Source: UBA4735 sp036569845
GTDB lineage: Bacteria > Chloroflexota > Limnocylindria > P2-11E
NCBI GenBank assembly: GCA_036569845.1
Contig: DATCPY010000007.1
Location: 1 to 20,142 of the forward strand
Direction of reading: 5' to 3'
DNA: 20,142 bases
Shown here: piece by piece, positions 6,956 through 14,523 of the stretch
Layout: each line of letters begins with the position of its first letter
How positions within the stretch are numbered: the first letter of the stretch is position 1
Made by a program: the position numbers and the translations under genes
The notes under the pieces: model-generated
What the model saw: the letters and a program-made list of their open reading frames with translations, nothing else
Told to the model about the DNA's origin: nothing
Databases searched by the model: none

Positions 6956-7660
6956 ATGGACCTGATCTTCCAGGGGATCGGCGGCGCGATCGCGAAGCTC
7001 GCGACGCTCGACCCCGATGTCATCGACGCCGCGGTCGCTTCGCTCGTGGTCAGTGGCGCCGCGACGGCCCTCGCGATCGTGACCGGCGTGCCGCTCGGCG
7101 CATTGATCGGGCTGACGCGTTTCCGCGGCCGCCGGCTGCTCCTGTCTTTCGTGAACACGGGCATGGGTCTGCCGCCGGTCGTCGTCGGTCTGTTCGTCGT
7201 GGTGTTCCTCTGGCGCAGCGGCGCGCTCGGCGACCTCAATTGGTACTGCACGCGTCAGGGGATGGTCGTCGCGCAGTACCTCCTCGCCGCCCCATCGGTG
7301 GTCGGTCTGACCGCGATCGCCCTCCAGAGCGTCGATCCCCTGCTCCGCCCGCAGCTGCTCTCGCTGGGCGCGAGCCGTTGGCAGGCGGCATGGCTCCTCG
7401 TGCGCGAGTCGCGACTCCTGGTGCTGGGCGCGGTCATCGCCGGGTTCGGCGCGGTGATCAGCGAGGTCGGCGCGTCCCAGATGGTCGGCTGCAACGTCAA
7501 GGGCGACACGCGCATCCTCACGACCGCGATCACCCTCGAGACCAGCAAGGGCGAGTTCGGGACCGCCTTCGCGCTCGCGTTCATTCTTCTCGCGCTCATC
7601 TTCGGCCTCACCGCGGTCACCACGTATGCGCAGCAGGGACGCAATGCTCGAAGCGCATGA
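6956..7660 (+). CDS. tupB: Tungstate ABC transporter permease TupB
   Basis: A 234-aa inner-membrane permease with about five membrane segments (near residues 22-48, 62-86, 103-125, 147-170 and 200-224). The cytoplasmic coupling loop LGASRWQAAWLLVRESR matches the EAA motif that docks on the ATPase, and GMGLPPVVVGLFVVVFLW with NWYCTRQGMVVAQ is typical of TupB/WtpB proteins. It forms the homodimeric channel fed by TupA. ATG 6956 follows the tupA stop by 3 bp without a clear ribosome binding site, so translation probably depends on reinitiation. Its 3' end overlaps the start of tupC by 17 bp. Confidence 0.92.
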   Translation: MDLIFQGIGGAIAKLATLDPDVIDAAVASLVVSGAATALAIVTGVPLGALIGLTRFRGRRLLLSFVNTGMGLPPVVVGLFVVVFLWRSGALGDLNWYCTRQGMVVAQYLLAAPSVVGLTAIALQSVDPLLRPQLLSLGASRWQAAWLLVRESRLLVLGAVIAGFGAVISEVGASQMVGCNVKGDTRILTTAITLETSKGEFGTAFALAFILLALIFGLTAVTTYAQQGRNARSA

Positions 7661-8711
7661 CCTGGTCGCGTACCGCGGAGACCGCCGGGTCGCGCACGCT
7701 GCCCGGATCGACCTCGCGGAGGGCGAGCACCTGGCGCTCCTCGGACCGAACGGCGCCGGCAAGAGCTCGCTCTTGCTCGGGCTCGCGACCCTCGTGCGCA
7801 CCGGCGGCGAGCTGCGCTACCGCGGCGAGCCGGTCCGCGATGCCGACGCGTACCGCCGCCGCATCGCGGTCGTGTTCCAGCGGCCACTGCTCCTCGACCG
7901 TACCGTGCGCGAGAACGCAGCGCTCGGGCTCGCGCTCCGCGGCGTCGGCAGGCGCGCCCGCGACGCGCGCGCCGAGAACGAGCTCGCGCGGCTCGGGGTC
8001 GGCCAGCTCGCGGACCGCCCGGCGCTCGGGCTATCCGGCGGCGAGGCGCAGCGCGTGAGCATTGCCCGCGCCCTCGCGATCGATCCGGAGATCCTGTTCC
8101 TCGACGAGCCGTTCAGCGCGCTCGATGCGCCGACGCGGGAGACGCTCATCGCCGACCTGGCACGCGTGCTCCGCGAGCGCGGAGTCACCACGGTGATGGT
8201 GACCCACGACCGCGACGAGGCCCTGTCGCTGGCCGACCGGATCGGCATCGTGATGAACGGAGAGCTCCGGCAGCTGGACACGGCCGAGACCGTGTTCGGG
8301 ATGCCCACTGATCCAGAGATCGCGGCGTTCGTCGGCGTGGAGAACGTCCTCCCGGCGCGGGTCGAGCGGGCCACCGAAGAGCTCACGTTCCTGCGGATCG
8401 CCGATCAGCACGTCGAGATCACCGAGCCGCCACCGCCAGGTGACGACTTCCCGCTGCTCTGCGTGCGCCCGGACGACATCGTCATCGCGCGCGATGCGGC
8501 GAGCACGAGCGTGCGCAACAGCTTCCGTTCGCGCATCATCCGCATCGAGCCCATCGGCCGCCGTACGCGGCTGGTACTCGATTGCGGTTTCCCGCTGATC
8601 GCGCACGTCACCCGGCAGTCGGCACGGGACATGGACCTCGCGGTCGGCGATCAGGTCGTTGCGTCGTTCAAGGCGACCGTGCCGCACCTCCTGCCAAGGA
8701 TCCGCCACTAG
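7644..8711 (+). CDS. tupC: Tungstate ABC transporter ATPase TupC
   Basis: A 355-aa ATP-binding subunit that powers tungstate import. All nucleotide-binding motifs are present: Walker A GPNGAGKS (residues 34-41), Q-loop Gln79 in VVFQRP, signature LSGGEAQR (from 130), Walker B EILFLDEP (149-156), and the H-loop His188 in MVTHD. After about residue 235 there is a C-terminal regulatory region (VGVENVLPARVERATEE to the end) with two TOBE-like repeats, longer than the compact TupC of many bacteria and more like ModC/PotA. That tail may bind oxyanion and inhibit transport at high metal. ATG 7644 is preferred over ATG 7626 because it begins at the first ATPase strand; both overlap tupB. Confidence 0.88.
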   Translation: MLEAHDLVAYRGDRRVAHAARIDLAEGEHLALLGPNGAGKSSLLLGLATLVRTGGELRYRGEPVRDADAYRRRIAVVFQRPLLLDRTVRENAALGLALRGVGRRARDARAENELARLGVGQLADRPALGLSGGEAQRVSIARALAIDPEILFLDEPFSALDAPTRETLIADLARVLRERGVTTVMVTHDRDEALSLADRIGIVMNGELRQLDTAETVFGMPTDPEIAAFVGVENVLPARVERATEELTFLRIADQHVEITEPPPPGDDFPLLCVRPDDIVIARDAASTSVRNSFRSRIIRIEPIGRRTRLVLDCGFPLIAHVTRQSARDMDLAVGDQVVASFKATVPHLLPRIRH

Positions 8712-8718
8712 CGGCGGG

Positions 8719-8724
8719 TATCCT
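8719..8724 (+). promoter_or_regulatory. -10 hexamer TATCCT, leaderless start
   Basis: TATCCT ends 6 nt before ATG 8731, in the 19-bp gap after tupC. It implies that the following membrane protein is separately transcribed, without a 5' leader. No -35 is recognisable. Confidence 0.5.
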
Positions 8725-8730
8725 TCGGCG

Positions 8731-9486
8731 ATGCGAAGCCCCCGCGTCATCGGCCTGACGGCCGTCGCTCGCCATGTCGGCACAGCGACGCTCGCGGGCG
8801 TCGTCGCGGGTATCGTCGTCGGCGGGCTCCTCGGTCGCGTCGTCATGCGCGTCGCGGCCTTCACCGCAGGCCCTGGTCTGGTGGGCGCGTTCACCGCGAA
8901 CGGGAATCGCGTCGGCGAGATCACTCTCGCGGGAACTGCGGCGATCGTGGTCTTCGTCGGGCTGAGCGCCGGTCTCGTCGGCGGCGTCCTCTACGCGGTC
9001 ATCGAGCCGTGGCTGCGCAGGTTTCGTCCCTGGCACGGCCTCGCGTATGGGGCCGGACTGCTCGTGGCGTTCGGATTCACGGTGCTCGACCCAGCCAATC
9101 TCGACTTCCGGCGCTTCGGCTCGGCCCCGCTCAACGTGGCGATGTTCGCCGGGTTGTTCCTCGGCTTCGGCGTAGTGATCGCGTGGCTCTTCGATCGTCT
9201 TCGCGCGCTGATCGCACGGTCGGGCACGCTGGCGCGTGGCGTTGAGGCGTTGGCGCTCCTGGCGTTGATCCCCGGCGCGATCGCCACGATCCTCATCCTC
9301 CTTTCCCTGACCGGACTCGCCGACCCCCTCTTCCCGATCGTGTTCGCGCTCAGCCTGCTGATCGCAACGATCGCGAGGTGGCGCGCGCTTCCAGTTCCGA
9401 TCGGCTACGCGGCTCTCGCTACGACGATGATGCTCGGGGCGGCACGAACGATCAGCGCTGTGCCCGCGATCCTCGCCGGCTTTTAG
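8731..9486 (+). CDS. Polytopic membrane protein of unknown function
   Basis: A 251-aa protein I do not recognise by name. It has about six or seven hydrophobic segments: TLAGVVAGIVVGGLLGRVVMRVAA near the N-terminus, then ITLAGTAAIVVFVGLSAGLVGGVLYAV, LAYGAGLLVAFGFTVL, LNVAMFAGLFLGFGVVIAWLF, ALALLALIPGAIATILILLSL, LFPIVFALSLLIATIA and a final ATTMMLGAARTISAVPAILAGF. The GRVVMR motif at the end of the first segment and the NGNRVGEIT loop before the second are conserved-looking features. ATG 8731 is chosen because of the -10 immediately upstream; in-frame codons before it lie inside tupC. It sits between tungstate uptake and Moco genes but has its own promoter, so a role in metal handling is only a guess. 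Confidence 0.7.
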   Translation: MRSPRVIGLTAVARHVGTATLAGVVAGIVVGGLLGRVVMRVAAFTAGPGLVGAFTANGNRVGEITLAGTAAIVVFVGLSAGLVGGVLYAVIEPWLRRFRPWHGLAYGAGLLVAFGFTVLDPANLDFRRFGSAPLNVAMFAGLFLGFGVVIAWLFDRLRALIARSGTLARGVEALALLALIPGAIATILILLSLTGLADPLFPIVFALSLLIATIARWRALPVPIGYAALATTMMLGAARTISAVPAILAGF

Positions 9487-9489
9487 ACT
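9484..9489 (+). promoter_or_regulatory. -10 hexamer TAGACT, leaderless moeA start
   Basis: TAGACT ends 6 nt before GTG 9496. Its first three bases are the stop codon of the upstream membrane-protein gene, so the moeA promoter is built into the end of that gene. Confidence 0.45.
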
Positions 9490-9495
9490 CGCGGC

Positions 9496-10740
9496 GTGCC
9501 TGTCAGCGCGTCCTCTGCGCGGACCGCCGCGCGCTCCCTCTCTGTCTACGAGGCCCTCGAACGCATCCTCGCGCGCGTGAAGCCGCTCGAAACGATCCCG
9601 ATGGAGCTGCTCGACGCGCTCGGCGCGACGCTCGCGGAAGATGTGGTTGCCGACCGCGACGTGCCGCCGTTCCGCAACTCCGCGATGGATGGCTACGCGG
9701 TCATCGGCACGGATGTCGCGAAGATCCCGGTGGTCCTTCAAGTGATCGGCGAGATCGCGGCCGGCGACATGCCGACCCGCTCCATCGCGCGCGGCGAGGC
9801 GATGCGGATCATGACGGGCGCGCCGATGCCTGATGGCGCCGACACGATCGTTCGGGTCGAGGACACCGACAACGGAGCGACTGCGGTGCAGATCCGGGCC
9901 GTCACGAAGGTGGGCACCTCCGTGCGCGCGGCGGGTGAGGATCTCCGCGCCGGCGAGACCATCCTGAAGAGTGGCGTGGTGTTGCGGGCGGCCGAGATCG
10001 GCGTGCTCGCGACGATGGGTCACAAGACGGTGCAGGTCACTCGGCGTCCGCGCGTCGCGATCCTCTCGACCGGCGACGAGCTGGTCGAACTGGACGCCCC
10101 ACTGACTCCGGGCCACATCCGCGACGCGAACCGTTACTCGCTCGCCAGCGCCGCCAGCGCGGTGGGCGCGACGCCGATCCCGCTCGGCATCGTGCGCGAC
10201 ACCGCGGCCGATCTCCGGCGGGCGTTACGCGATGCCGCGGCCAAAGCCGACGTCATCGTGACGAGCGGCGGCGTCTCGGTCGGCGACCACGATCACGTGA
10301 AGCCGGTCGTCGACGAGCTGGGCTCGATGGACTTCTGGTCCATCGCGATCCGGCCCGGCCGGCCGCTGGCGTTCGGCGAGATCGACGGCAAGCTCATCTT
10401 CGGACTGCCCGGCAACCCGGTCTCGTCGCTCCTTGGCTTCGAGCTCTTCGTGCGCCCGGCGCTCCTGAAGATGGCCGGACGGCGGCTCCTCCAGCGCCCG
10501 CGCGTGACCGCGACCTTCGACGACACGCTGGACACGCCACCCGGATTGCGGTTCTTCGCGCGCGGCATCTACGACCCGACGACCAACACGGTACGCACGA
10601 CGGGCCCGCAGGGATCGGGCATCCTGCGCTCGATGGCCCTCGCGAACTGCTTCATCGACGTGCCGGATACCGTCCAGCATCTCGATCGCGGCGCGACGGT
10701 TACCGTCATCCGCACGGACCTTCCGGAGGATCACGCGTGA
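9496..10740 (+). CDS. moeA: Molybdopterin molybdenumtransferase MoeA
   Basis: A 414-aa enzyme that inserts molybdate (or tungstate) into adenylylated molybdopterin to complete the cofactor. Domains follow the MoeA order: an N-terminal linker with DVPPFRNSAMDGYAV (residues 55-69), domain II with IMTGAPMPDGADTIVRVED, the MogA-like domain III with RVAILSTGDELVE and VIVTSGGVSVGDHDHVKPVV, then the substrate loop GLPGNPVSSLLGFELFVRP and a C-terminal beta domain. Length is normal. The GTG start at 9496 lies 6 nt after a TAGACT -10, suggesting a leaderless mRNA. It leads an overlapped operon moeA-moaC-moaB-psuG, and with tupABC upstream it plausibly serves tungsto-enzymes. Confidence 0.94.
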   Translation: MPVSASSARTAARSLSVYEALERILARVKPLETIPMELLDALGATLAEDVVADRDVPPFRNSAMDGYAVIGTDVAKIPVVLQVIGEIAAGDMPTRSIARGEAMRIMTGAPMPDGADTIVRVEDTDNGATAVQIRAVTKVGTSVRAAGEDLRAGETILKSGVVLRAAEIGVLATMGHKTVQVTRRPRVAILSTGDELVELDAPLTPGHIRDANRYSLASAASAVGATPIPLGIVRDTAADLRRALRDAAAKADVIVTSGGVSVGDHDHVKPVVDELGSMDFWSIAIRPGRPLAFGEIDGKLIFGLPGNPVSSLLGFELFVRPALLKMAGRRLLQRPRVTATFDDTLDTPPGLRFFARGIYDPTTNTVRTTGPQGSGILRSMALANCFIDVPDTVQHLDRGATVTVIRTDLPEDHA

Positions 10741-11207
10741 AGAAGCTCACCCACCTCGACGACAAGGGCGCCGCGCGGATGGTCGACGTCGGCGACAAGC
10801 CGGACACCGACCGCCGCGCGATCGCCCGCGGGCTCCTGCGCGTGTCCCCGGAGACGATCGCGCTCGTGCGGGACGGCAAGACGAAGAAGGGCGATGTGAT
10901 CGCGGCCGCGCGCATCGCCGGGATCATGGCCGCAAAGAAGACGAGCGAGCTCATCCCGCTCACGCACCCACTGCCGCTCACCCACCTCGCCGTTGATGTC
11001 GAGATCGTCGAGGAGGGCCTTGCGATCCAGGCGCTCGCCGCGACGACGGGCCCGACCGGTGTGGAGATGGAGGCGCTCACCGCGGTCGCGGTCGCTGGCC
11101 TCACCCTGTACGACATGTTGAAGAGCGTCGAACGCGGCGCACGTCTCACCGACATCCGGCTCGTGGAGAAAAGCGGCGGCAAATCCGGGACGTACACCGC
11201 CGAGTGA
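10737..11207 (+). CDS. moaC: Cyclic pyranopterin monophosphate synthase MoaC
   Basis: A 156-aa enzyme that converts the MoaA product 3',8-cyclo-7,8-dihydro-GTP to cyclic pyranopterin monophosphate, the first stable Moco intermediate. The family motifs are clear: MVDVGDKPDTDRRAIA (residues 15-30), KKGDVIAAARIAGIMAAKKTSELIPL with its conserved lysines, GVEMEALTAVAVAGLTLYDMLK, and the C-terminal KSGGKSG. One residue is unusual: the family's LIPLCHPL reads LIPLTHPL here, with Thr76 in place of Cys. The GTG start overlaps the moeA stop (GTGA), with GGAGG at 10725-10729. No moaA is in the window, so the MoaA step must be encoded elsewhere. Confidence 0.95.
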   Translation: MKKLTHLDDKGAARMVDVGDKPDTDRRAIARGLLRVSPETIALVRDGKTKKGDVIAAARIAGIMAAKKTSELIPLTHPLPLTHLAVDVEIVEEGLAIQALAATTGPTGVEMEALTAVAVAGLTLYDMLKSVERGARLTDIRLVEKSGGKSGTYTAE

Positions 11208-11704
11208 TCCCGTTGAAGGCCGCAGTGATCACGATCAGCACGAAAGGCGCCGCCGGGAAGCGCGAGGATGAGAGCGGCCCGGCGATCCGCGAGGCGCTCG
11301 AGGCTGCCGGCATCAAAGTCGTGCACACGAAGCTCGTCGCTGACGGAGTGACGCCGGTCGGCAACGCGATCCGTGAGGCGTCGCAGAAGGCGAACATCGT
11401 CATCACCTCTGGCGGCACGGGGCTGTCGCCGAACGACATGACCCCCGAGGCAACCCGGCGCGTCATCGATCGCGAGACGCCCGGCGTGGCCGAGGCGCTG
11501 CGCGCGCACTCGCTCACCAAGACCCCGCACGGCATGCTCTCACGGGGTGTAGCCGGAACGCTCGGTCAGGCACTCGTGGTGAACCTTCCCGGGTCACCGA
11601 AGGCCGCGCGGGAGTCGCTCGAGGTCCTCATCCCGGTGCTCGCGCACGCGGTCGAGCTGCTCGCCGGGGAATCGGGCGAAGGCGGACACCGCAAGCCCGC
11701 ATGA
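11204..11704 (+). CDS. moaB: Molybdopterin adenylyltransferase-type protein (MoaB/MogA)
   Basis: A 166-aa single-domain protein of the MoaB/MogA fold, which adenylylates molybdopterin before metal insertion by MoeA. It shows KAAVITISTKGAAGKREDESGPAI at the N-terminus, the binding loop NIVITSGGTGLSPNDMTPEAT, and the C-terminal MLSRGVAGTLGQALVVNLPGSPKA. The sequence alone does not decide between the MoaB and MogA names. GTG 11204 overlaps the moaC stop (GTGA); an alternative TTG at 11213 would remove three residues. It overlaps psuG by ATGA at its 3' end, so all four genes of this run should be cotranslated. Confidence 0.9.
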   Translation: MIPLKAAVITISTKGAAGKREDESGPAIREALEAAGIKVVHTKLVADGVTPVGNAIREASQKANIVITSGGTGLSPNDMTPEATRRVIDRETPGVAEALRAHSLTKTPHGMLSRGVAGTLGQALVVNLPGSPKAARESLEVLIPVLAHAVELLAGESGEGGHRKPA

Positions 11705-12609
11705 AGCTCGCGTACGGCACGGGCGTCAAAGAAGCGATCGACGCGCGCCGCGGGGTCGTGGCGCTCGAGTCCACGGTCATCGCGCACGGCCTCCCCCGCC
11801 CCCGGAACCTCGAGACCGCGCGGCTGCTCGAGCGCGACGTCCGCGACGCGGGCGCGGTCCCGGCGACGATCTGCCTCGCCGACGGCGTCGGTGTCGTCGG
11901 TGCTCCCGACCGGCTCCTCGAACGGCTCGCGAACGAGGACGGCGTCGCGAAGATCTCGACCCGCGACCTCGCGCCGTTTCTCGCGCGGCTGCCCGCCGAT
12001 GGCCTGGGCGCGACGACCGTCGCGACGACCGCGGAGATCGCGGCCCTTGCGGGCATCGAAGTGTTCGCCACGGGGGGCGTCGGCGGCGTCCATCGCGGCG
12101 CGGACCGCACGATGGACGTATCCGCGGACCTCCTCGCGCTCTCGCGGCATCCGGTCGTGGTCGTGTGCGCAGGGGTCAAGCTCGTGCTCGACCTCGCGAA
12201 GACGCTTGAGCAGCTCGAGACCCTCGGCGTGCCGGTGATCGGGTACGAAACGGACGACCTGCCAGCGTTCTACGTGCGCTCGAGCGGTCTTCGGATCCCG
12301 CATCGCGCCGACGACGCGGTCGCTGCGGCGCGGATCGCGCGGGTGCAGCTCGACCGCGGCGCCGGGATGCTCGTGTGCGTGCCGATCCCCGAGGCGAACG
12401 CGCTGCCGCGCGAGGAGATCGAGCGCGAGATCGACGCTGCGCTCGCGGCTGCGGACGACGCGGGTGTGCGCGGCAGCGAGGTGACGCCGTTCCTGCTCGC
12501 GCGACTGGGCGACGCGTCGTCGGGGCGCACGCTCGACGCGAATGTCGCGCTCCTCCGGAACAACGCTCGCGTCGCCGCGGCGATCGCGATCGCGCTCGCG
12601 GGTATCTGA
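11701..12609 (+). CDS. psuG: Pseudouridine-5'-phosphate glycosidase PsuG
   Basis: A 302-aa enzyme that reversibly splits the C-glycosidic bond of pseudouridine 5'-phosphate into uracil and ribose 5-phosphate. The signatures are unmistakable: VALESTVIAHGLPRPRN with Glu23, VFATGGVGGVHRGA (residues 121-134), MDVSADL, VVCAGVK with Lys160 in the position of the family's Schiff-base lysine, and C-terminal TPFLLARL and NVALLRNNARVAA. It is full length. The start overlaps the stop of moaB (ATGA), so it is the last gene of the moeA-moaC-moaB run, an unexpected place. The usual partner, a PfkB-type pseudouridine kinase (PsuK), is absent; an APH-type kinase lies 37 bp downstream under its own promoter. 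Confidence 0.94.
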   Translation: MKLAYGTGVKEAIDARRGVVALESTVIAHGLPRPRNLETARLLERDVRDAGAVPATICLADGVGVVGAPDRLLERLANEDGVAKISTRDLAPFLARLPADGLGATTVATTAEIAALAGIEVFATGGVGGVHRGADRTMDVSADLLALSRHPVVVVCAGVKLVLDLAKTLEQLETLGVPVIGYETDDLPAFYVRSSGLRIPHRADDAVAAARIARVQLDRGAGMLVCVPIPEANALPREEIEREIDAALAAADDAGVRGSEVTPFLLARLGDASSGRTLDANVALLRNNARVAAAIAIALAGI

Positions 12610-12633
12610 AAAGCACGTCCCGGCCTGGCGGCG

Positions 12634-12639
12634 TATGGT
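12634..12639 (+). promoter_or_regulatory. -10 hexamer TATGGT, leaderless kinase start
   Basis: TATGGT ends 7 nt before ATG 12647. This position selects that ATG rather than upstream in-frame codons inside psuG. Confidence 0.4.
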
Positions 12640-12646
12640 CCCGCCG

Positions 12647-13579
12647 ATGCTCGGGGCGCTCACGGTCCCGCCGGCGGAAGACGAGGTCGCTCGCGCGGCC
12701 GCGCGCGTCTCGGACGGCGCGCTCGGTGAGGCGACCGTGGCCCGCTGGCCCCGCGCACATGACCACCACGCATACCTGCTGACCGCGCGCGACGGCTGCC
12801 AGTACCTGTTCAAGGCGGCGCGAATGCGCCATCCCGGCCGGATGCGCCGCTACGTGCACGTCGCCGCGATGCTCAGAGAGCACGAGGTCCCGCACCCGGG
12901 CCTGCGGTGGTACGACATGGACAAGGCCACGCTCGCGGTCCCGTATCTCATCCAGGATTTCCTGCGCGGGCAGGATCTCGGCTCGGTCGCGGCGGAGCTG
13001 TCGTTCACCGACCAGCATCGCGTCGGGACGAAGCTCGCCGAGGCGTTCCGCGCGCTGCACCAGATCGACTATGTGGATACGCCGACCTCGTGGGCGACCG
13101 AATTCGACGATCGCTTCCGTACGCGGGTCGCCGAGTGCGTTGTCCTCGACGCGGTCGACAAGGCCGCGGTGGATCGGATCGTCGCGTACTACGAGGCGCG
13201 GCGCGGTGCGCTCGACGGCGTGCCGCGACGGCTGAGCCACGACGATCCGTCGGCCGCGAACATCATCGTCGAACGGCGCGCCGAGGGATGGCAGTTCGTC
13301 GCGCTCGTCGACTTCGAGCGAGCCCGCGGCCGCGACCCGCTGCTCGATCTCGCGAAGCTCCGGGCCACCACGTTCGCCGCCTGGCCGGCGATGGCCTCGC
13401 CGTTCAATGCGGCCTACGGCGCGCTCGAGCCGTACGGCCCGGATCTCCGCGCCCGCGCCGAGCTCTACGACCTGTACGTGCCCCTGGCCGCGATCGCCTA
13501 CTTCCGCGAGAACGACCGGCCCGATCGCGAGGAGGCCGCGCGCACGGCGCTCCGCGCGTGGCTCGAACGCGAAGGATGA
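12647..13579 (+). CDS. APH/choline-kinase-family phosphotransferase
   Basis: A 310-aa protein kinase-like phosphotransferase. The N-lobe shows HAYLLTARDGCQYLFKAAR, whose Lys would bind ATP phosphates, and a hinge near VPYLIQDFLRGQDL. The C-lobe carries the catalytic loop RRLSHDDPSAANIIV (HxDxxxxN) and the metal-binding DFERARGRDPLLDLAKLR, as in aminoglycoside, choline and homoserine kinases and hypothetical APH proteins. The substrate is unknown; an antibiotic is not implied. It is coupled to the next gene by ATGA, which suggests a two-gene operon with the LLM oxidoreductase. Whether it phosphorylates pseudouridine for PsuG is a speculation from position only. Confidence 0.8.
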   Translation: MLGALTVPPAEDEVARAAARVSDGALGEATVARWPRAHDHHAYLLTARDGCQYLFKAARMRHPGRMRRYVHVAAMLREHEVPHPGLRWYDMDKATLAVPYLIQDFLRGQDLGSVAAELSFTDQHRVGTKLAEAFRALHQIDYVDTPTSWATEFDDRFRTRVAECVVLDAVDKAAVDRIVAYYEARRGALDGVPRRLSHDDPSAANIIVERRAEGWQFVALVDFERARGRDPLLDLAKLRATTFAAWPAMASPFNAAYGALEPYGPDLRARAELYDLYVPLAAIAYFRENDRPDREEAARTALRAWLEREG

Positions 13580-14523
13580 CCAGAAAGCCGTTCCGCTTCA
13601 GCGTCGGTGGTGGCGAGCCGGTGAGCGCCCAGGCGTTGGCGGAGAAGTCCCGCCGCGCGGAGGGCATGGGCTACAGCGCGTACGTCCTCTCGGACCACCT
13701 GCTGAACACGCTCGCTCCCAACATCGCGCTCGCGGCCATCGCGGCGGCGACACAGACCCTGCGCATCGGTCACTTCGTCCTGAACAACGACCTGCGTCAC
13801 CCAGCGGTCCTCCATCAGGAGCTGGCGACGCTCGATGTGCTGAGCGAGGGCCGGCTCGAGATCGGCATCGGCGCCGGATGGAACGAGCCCGAGTACACGG
13901 CAAGCGGCATCCCATTCGAGGCGGTGCCGCTGCGCGTCACGCGCCTCGAGGAGGCGATCGCCGTCCTCAAGGGCCTGTTCGGCGACGAGAAGTACTCGTT
14001 CCAGGGCAAGCACTACACGATCACGGAGCTGGACGGCCGGCCGAAGCCGGTGCAGAAGCCGCATCCGCCGATCCTCATCGGTGGCGGGGGGAAGCGCGTG
14101 CTGCGCCTTGCCGGCCGCGAGGCTCAGATCGTCGGGTTCGCCCCGCGCATCGGCGCGAAGGAAGGCGGCTTCCAGAGCTGCACGTTCGAGGCGACCCGCG
14201 AGAAGGTGGGCTGGGTGAAGGAGGCCGCCGGCGCCCGCTTCGATGCGATCGAGCTCAACACCTACCCGTCGTTCCGTCCGGCATCGGTCACCGATGAGCC
14301 GCGCAAGGCGGCTGAGGCCCTGCTCACGCGGCTGAACGAACGCCAGCCCAGCGGACTCACCGTGGAGCAGCTCCTCGATTCGCCGCACGTCTTCATCGGA
14401 ACGATCGATCAGCTCGTGGAGAAGTTCACGCGCCTGCGCGACGAGCTCGGCATCAGCAACGTGATGGTCGGCAACGGCATGGAGGACTTCGCGCCGGTCG
14501 TGGAGCGGCTCGCCGGGCGCTAA
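13576..14523 (+). CDS. LLM-class (probably F420-dependent) oxidoreductase
   Basis: A 315-aa TIM-barrel flavin/F420 enzyme of the luciferase-like monooxygenase family. It begins FRFSVGGGEPVSAQALAEKSRRAEGMGYSAYVLSDHLL, followed by LRIGHFVLNNDLRHPAVLHQELATLDVLSEGRLEIGIGAGWNEPEY, the canonical substrate/cofactor region of F420-dependent members, and KPHPPILIGGGGKRVLRLAGREA. The overall pattern is that of the actinobacterial/chloroflexal TIGR03621-like F420 oxidoreductases; cofactor choice is inferred, not proven. ATG 13576 overlaps the kinase stop (ATGA). Its TAA stop overlaps the TAG of the convergent protease gene by 4 bp (14520-14523). Substrate unknown. Confidence 0.87.
   Translation: MTRKPFRFSVGGGEPVSAQALAEKSRRAEGMGYSAYVLSDHLLNTLAPNIALAAIAAATQTLRIGHFVLNNDLRHPAVLHQELATLDVLSEGRLEIGIGAGWNEPEYTASGIPFEAVPLRVTRLEEAIAVLKGLFGDEKYSFQGKHYTITELDGRPKPVQKPHPPILIGGGGKRVLRLAGREAQIVGFAPRIGAKEGGFQSCTFEATREKVGWVKEAAGARFDAIELNTYPSFRPASVTDEPRKAAEALLTRLNERQPSGLTVEQLLDSPHVFIGTIDQLVEKFTRLRDELGISNVMVGNGMEDFAPVVERLAGR

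Noticed and set aside
5649..9496. Molybdenum-cofactor riboswitch upstream of tup or moe genes
   Set aside because: The spaces before these genes are 10-20 bp, too short for a Moco-type leader RNA.
8668..10116. Long minus-strand frame opposite the membrane protein and moeA
   Set aside because: Antisense shadow of two well-supported genes; composition is Arg/His/Asp-rich with no recognisable domain.
11566..12813. Long minus-strand frame opposite moaB and psuG
   Set aside because: Antisense shadow; psuG and moaB have complete family motifs on the plus strand.
12647..13579. Aminoglycoside resistance gene
   Set aside because: The APH-family fold is seen, but the family covers many small-molecule kinases and nothing here points to antibiotic substrates.
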